Positions 60,600 through 64,000 of a stretch of 64,000 nt of DNA are shown piece after piece (positions within the stretch are counted from its first letter, which is position 1; each line of letters begins with the position of its first letter). The notes below the pieces were generated by a model that made no database searches, had not been told where the DNA came from, and saw only the letters and a list, made by a program, of their open reading frames with translations. The DNA lies in the NCBI GenBank assembly GCA_029432815.1, contig JAROBA010000009.1, forward strand, positions 1 through 64,000, in the 5' to 3' direction. The position numbers were made by a program, and so were the translations under genes. Source of the stretch: Pontiellaceae bacterium B1224 (lineage in GTDB: Bacteria > Verrucomicrobiota > Kiritimatiellia > Kiritimatiellales > Pontiellaceae).

Positions 60600-63500
60600 A
60601 TGAAGAGCTTGAAATCAAGAATGATACTTATGGGATTGTTGTTTACCGCAGGGATCCAGTCGGCCGTGTGGGCGAAGTCCGGCGTGGAATTGCTGCAGGA
60701 AGCCATTTATGCCGAAGAGATCGAGGGCGATTTACCCAAAGCCATCGATCTGTTCGATCAGATCATCACGACCGATGACGGCAAGCGAAGCAACATCGCT
60801 CAGGCCCTGTATCGCAAGGGGCTGTGTTTCATGGCGCTGAATAAGGAACAACAGGCCAGGCAGACACTGGAGGATCTGGTAAATAAATATTCCGAAGAAA
60901 GCCTATTGATCGCCCAGGCCCAACAGATCTTGAACGAGCTCTCAATGGTCGACCCAGCGGCATTGATGCCAGCGGATGTCTTGAGTTATGTTGAAATCGG
61001 AAGCCCCGGGCATCAAGTGGAGGTGATTTTACGCATGATTCAGGGCACTCCGATGGAAGCTGCTCTGAATTCCATCGGCCCAAGCAACGGAGGTGTTGCT
61101 GCGCTGTTGAATCCCAGCATGATTGCCGAGTTGAAAAAAATAAAGGGGATGGCCGCTGGGATTCTGGATTTTAAAAATAATCAGCCACCTTGGTTTATTG
61201 TCGCTCTCTATCCGGGGCAAAGTGATGCGCTCTGGGGGATGCTTAAAGCGCAAATTGGCATCATGGGAAAGCCAGGAGAGGCTATCGGCGAGTTCCAAAC
61301 GGCAGGTCTTAACGGTGTGATCTATGTGGCTTACAATGATTCCGTCCTGATCGCCTCTGGCGGGCCGGATATTCTGAAGGAGGCTGTCGCCAAATACCGC
61401 GGCACCAGCCAAGAAGCCTCTTTAGCTTCCAATACAAGCTTTATCGAATCCATTGGGAAAAATGCGCGCCAAAGCAATACACTCACGGTTTGGCAGGATG
61501 TAGATTCTGTCTATGCAAAAATGTTGGAACTGATCCCGCCGAACCAATTGCCCCCGAAGTTGATGATGATTAACGAGCTGGTAGATTTGGCGAGCATCAA
61601 TCAACTTGTGTTGGAACTGAAGCTTGAGGATCGACGGATCGCATTGGATGGCGAACTTGGTTTTAAATCCGGATATCAAGGCTTGGCCTACAGCCTGTTG
61701 CGGACGCCTTCCTTGACGAAGGTTGGATATGCCGGAGTTCCCACGGACAGTATCGGCCTCCTGAGCTTCAGACTGTCGGATCCGGAAGCTAAAGTTCAGC
61801 AAATTGAAGAAATGGGCATGATCACCGGCCTGGATATCATTCGGGATTTAGTGACGAATGTTAAACAGGTCAACCTATTTGCAGGGCCGGTTGACGATCT
61901 GGATTTGTCGACCTACGCAGATTTGATTTCAAGCGTGGGGCTTATTGCCACCAGCCAGAACTCTCGCCAATCCGCCGTGATTCTGAATCGGTATCTGAAA
62001 CGCTTCGTTCAGCAAAAGCAGATCGGCCAGGCGAATGTCTTGGCACTGAACCCGAAGGTGGTGGAGCAGTGTGTTGAAACTTTTGAGGACGATGACTCAA
62101 TCAGCCGGGACGGCCCGCTACAGTCCAGCCTCTCTCAACGGCCCCTGCAAACGAGCAAAGCCGCAGTGGTGAATCTGGGCGGCGCTTTGGATTTGCTCGG
62201 ACCGATCTGGATGGCGTTTGCTCCCGAGGCGATTCAGGACACGATGGAGGATGATCTCGAAACGTTAGCGGAAGCGCTGCACGCCACAAACCTGGAACTA
62301 TATACCGTTGAAACCGATGATTCGTTACGCATTCATCTGAGCATTAATGATCTGCCCCTGTTAAAAACGCTCGGACCTCTGATGAAAGTGAATGTGGCGA
62401 TGAAGTCTGCAAGATCTGTAAAACAATCACCGGTAAAATCAGACCTGGGCAACAGGAATAATGCCTGTGAGGACGTTTGGCTTGCCTCTGAAGCGATTGT
62501 TGTGGATGGGAACATCGAGGACTGGCCATCGGGTGCGAGCAAGCCCCGCCCGCTACTGCTTGAGGGGGAGGACGGAAGGACCTCAGCGGCGTGGGTCACG
62601 TACGATTCCGATTACCTGTATCTTTTGATGACAGTCGCTGACCCTATCGTAGCAGGATCTTCCTCGGAGTTCTGGAATAACGACGGGGTGCAGATTTTCA
62701 TCGATACCGATAATAGGAAGGGCGGATCCTTCGGAAATAATGACTATCACTTCTTGGCCTATTGGTTTAACGGACAGCCCGTTTATGATGAGATTCAGCA
62801 CAAGGCCAAGGCCACTGATCTCGCACAAATGAAAATGGTCAAGACCGATTCCGGCTACACGCTCGAAGCACGTTTCTCATGGGAGCAGTTGGGCGTGACC
62901 CCGAATGCAGGGGCAGAGATCGGTTTCGATTTGAGGCTTGGCGACACCGACGACGGACATAAGCGCAAGGCGGTCATGACGTGGAATGACAAGCAAAACG
63001 AAGCGATGTACAGTCCGGTTAGTTGGGGAACCCTTCAGTTGCAAGATCGCCAGGACGTTAGGCCTGCCCCTGAAGCAATTGTTGTGGATGGGCAAATCGA
63101 GGCGGCATGGGATGGAGCGAGTTCATTTAATTTCCAGCAATCGATGGGGGAGACGATCTATGGTGCGCCAGATTTTCACCCCTCGGCTCGAATGGCCTAT
63201 GATGAAAACTATCTGTATGTCCTTTTTGAGGTGACTGACGACGCGGTTGTAGGAGAGTCCTCAAGTCATTGGCGTAACGATTGTGTGGAGATCTTTATCG
63301 ATGCGGACAATGGGAAGTCGACAAATTATTGGCCCGACGATTATCAGTTCTATGCCACGTGGCAGAATGGAGCCCCTCAATATGGTGAAAGGAAAATGGA
63401 TGCCAATCAGATTACGGAATGGGCGATGGTGAAAACGTCCACCGGTTACGTGGCCGAAGCACGGCTGTCCTGGAGTCAACTGAATGTGGTTCCAGAGGAA

Positions 63501-63671
63501 GGAACCCGGTTGGGAATTGAGCTTCACGTTTGTGAGACGGATAACGGACAGCAGCGCGAAGCGGTTTATTCATGGCGCGATCACAACGATCAGGCTTCCT
63601 CTTCGCCGAGTTCGTTCGGCACCATTGTCCTCAAGAAAGACGCCGTTGCCGAGCCGGAGACGAGCAAATAG
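60600..63671 (+). CDS. Secreted TPR protein with two CBM9-like domains
   Basis: A 1023-residue exported protein. The signal peptide (1-25, LLFTAGIQSAVWA) leads to a TPR-like region (about 26-115; LPKAIDLFDQIITTDDG, AQALYRKGLCFMALNKEQQA). The middle (about 120-600) has no family I can name, with long hydrophobic helices and strands. Two CBM9-like domains end it (about 631-815 and 825-1010), each with AIVVDGNIED or AIVVDGQIEA, a DYLYLLM/NYLYVLF strand, and NDGVQIFID/NDCVEIFID. The openings of the two repeats are 28 of 31 bases identical. AAGGAG precedes the ATG. It may bind glycans for the sensor that follows. Confidence 0.88.
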   Translation: MKSLKSRMILMGLLFTAGIQSAVWAKSGVELLQEAIYAEEIEGDLPKAIDLFDQIITTDDGKRSNIAQALYRKGLCFMALNKEQQARQTLEDLVNKYSEESLLIAQAQQILNELSMVDPAALMPADVLSYVEIGSPGHQVEVILRMIQGTPMEAALNSIGPSNGGVAALLNPSMIAELKKIKGMAAGILDFKNNQPPWFIVALYPGQSDALWGMLKAQIGIMGKPGEAIGEFQTAGLNGVIYVAYNDSVLIASGGPDILKEAVAKYRGTSQEASLASNTSFIESIGKNARQSNTLTVWQDVDSVYAKMLELIPPNQLPPKLMMINELVDLASINQLVLELKLEDRRIALDGELGFKSGYQGLAYSLLRTPSLTKVGYAGVPTDSIGLLSFRLSDPEAKVQQIEEMGMITGLDIIRDLVTNVKQVNLFAGPVDDLDLSTYADLISSVGLIATSQNSRQSAVILNRYLKRFVQQKQIGQANVLALNPKVVEQCVETFEDDDSISRDGPLQSSLSQRPLQTSKAAVVNLGGALDLLGPIWMAFAPEAIQDTMEDDLETLAEALHATNLELYTVETDDSLRIHLSINDLPLLKTLGPLMKVNVAMKSARSVKQSPVKSDLGNRNNACEDVWLASEAIVVDGNIEDWPSGASKPRPLLLEGEDGRTSAAWVTYDSDYLYLLMTVADPIVAGSSSEFWNNDGVQIFIDTDNRKGGSFGNNDYHFLAYWFNGQPVYDEIQHKAKATDLAQMKMVKTDSGYTLEARFSWEQLGVTPNAGAEIGFDLRLGDTDDGHKRKAVMTWNDKQNEAMYSPVSWGTLQLQDRQDVRPAPEAIVVDGQIEAAWDGASSFNFQQSMGETIYGAPDFHPSARMAYDENYLYVLFEVTDDAVVGESSSHWRNDCVEIFIDADNGKSTNYWPDDYQFYATWQNGAPQYGERKMDANQITEWAMVKTSTGYVAEARLSWSQLNVVPEEGTRLGIELHVCETDNGQQREAVYSWRDHNDQASSSPSSFGTIVLKKDAVAEPETSK

Positions 63672-63690
63672 GCAGCCACCCGAACGCATT

Positions 63691-63716
63691 GGAACCGGAT
63701 GATGGCATCCGGTTCC
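63691..63716 (+). terminator. Perfect 11-base hairpin
   Basis: GGAACCGGATG (63691-63701) pairs with CATCCGGTTCC (63706-63716) around ATGG, between the CBM9 gene and the next. No U-run follows, and the SD of the next gene starts eight bases later, so it could also control that gene. Confidence 0.45.
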
Positions 63717-63732
63717 AGAACAGGACAGTTTC

Positions 63733-64000
63733 GTGAGAAAATACGGGAAACCAATAGAAGGAAAAGTGAGGCACTTTCAGTGGGCAGTGCTATTGCTGGT
63801 TATTGCCGTTCTGCTGCCGACCGTCTGTTTGCTCTGGTTGATGGGCCATGCGGTGGAGAATGAGCGCCTGGCGATTCGGCAGAAACTGGTCGATTCGTAC
63901 CGCCTGGTCTTATCGGATCAACTGAGATCGACCGATCAGGAATGGATCGAACGGATCCGACAGACGGAAATTCTATTAAGCGGGCCGCCGCCGCACATGC
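63733..64000 (+). CDS. Membrane sensor protein, 5' part only
   Basis: An incomplete gene that runs off the window. The frame opens with GTG at 63733 (AGGACAG upstream) and reads RKYGKPIEGKVRHFQWAVL, a transmembrane helix (LLVIAVLLPTVCLLWLMGH), then a charged helical stretch (NERLAIRQKLVDSYRLVLSD). That is the layout of a sensor kinase N-terminus: short cytoplasmic tail, helix, periplasmic region. The kinase part lies outside. It follows the TPR/CBM9 gene by about 60 bases and may be co-transcribed. Confidence 0.7.
   Translation, partial: MRKYGKPIEGKVRHFQWAVLLLVIAVLLPTVCLLWLMGHAVENERLAIRQKLVDSYRLVLSDQLRSTDQEWIERIRQTEILLSGPPPHM

Noticed and set aside
60298-60600. Plus-strand frame of 100 codons between the AraC and CBM9 genes
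   Set aside because: No family resemblance, no SD, AT-rich intergenic composition, and it overlaps the next start codon.
1-64000. CRISPR arrays, tRNA or rRNA genes, complete insertion sequences
   Set aside because: No regularly spaced repeats, tRNA-like cloverleaf with CCA context, rRNA sequence or transposase frame was recognised.

Overview
The window looks like a chromosome segment from a marine, polysaccharide-degrading member of the PVC superphylum, most likely Kiritimatiellota (Pontiella-like) or a near relative. The evidence is the combination of Cys-type sulfatases, DUF2961/GH172 proteins, beta-helix glycosidase-like proteins, secreted proteins ending in PEP-CTERM anchors, SHD1-type and choice-of-anchor domains, and AraC/LacI regulators beside sugar-utilisation genes. 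No rRNA, tRNA, CRISPR array or complete mobile element was seen. Taxonomy is inferred from gene content only.

Layout. 1-3.4 kb: two paralogous secreted beta-strand-repeat proteins. 3.6-4.6 kb: a divergent LacI-type regulator. 4.7-13.2 kb: a minus-strand cluster of three sulfatases and two GH172-type proteins, four of them tightly coupled. 13.4-21.8 kb: a membrane-anchored SHD1 protein and three secreted proteins that share modules, the largest containing a third GH172-type domain. 22.0-24.7 kb: a two-component system whose sensor has carbohydrate-binding-like periplasmic domains. 24.8-26.9 kb: a signal-peptide-bearing fragment of a type I restriction subunit and a secreted barrel-type glycosidase-like protein. 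27.3-30.8 kb: three tandem paralogous secreted proteins, one with a decayed anchor.

30.8-40.2 kb is a rhamnose locus: secreted GH78 alpha-L-rhamnosidase, an rhaB stump, two class II aldolase genes, a 59-residue membrane protein, an NCS1-type transporter, L-rhamnose isomerase and a divergent AraC regulator. A near-identical 41-base block lies upstream of both the rhamnosidase and rhaA and probably makes them one regulon. 40.3-42.0 kb is a scar: a truncated paralogue, dispersed repeats, an internally deleted hsdM and palindromes. 42.1-44.2 kb: a metallophosphoesterase/lamin-tail protein. 44.3-55.8 kb: a second degradation cluster with GH31, three GH141-like beta-helix proteins and a GPH-type sugar transporter. 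55.9-59.0 kb: two LamG-type secreted proteins. 59.4-64.0 kb: a second AraC regulator, a TPR/double-CBM9 secreted protein and the start of a membrane sensor.

Working together: sulfatases would remove sulfate esters, GH172, GH78, GH31 and the beta-helix proteins would cut sugars from a sulfated, rhamnose- and probably fucose-containing algal polysaccharide, transporters would import the products, and the rha genes would convert rhamnose to lactaldehyde and dihydroxyacetone phosphate. The kinase for that route is only a stump here. The most unusual signals are a scattered palindrome TTCCA-N5-TGGAA (13 perfect copies, 12 of them in the right-hand 24 kb), a shared uncharacterised C-terminal module that never co-occurs with PEP-CTERM, a fused aldolase with a dead second domain, and restriction-system debris.
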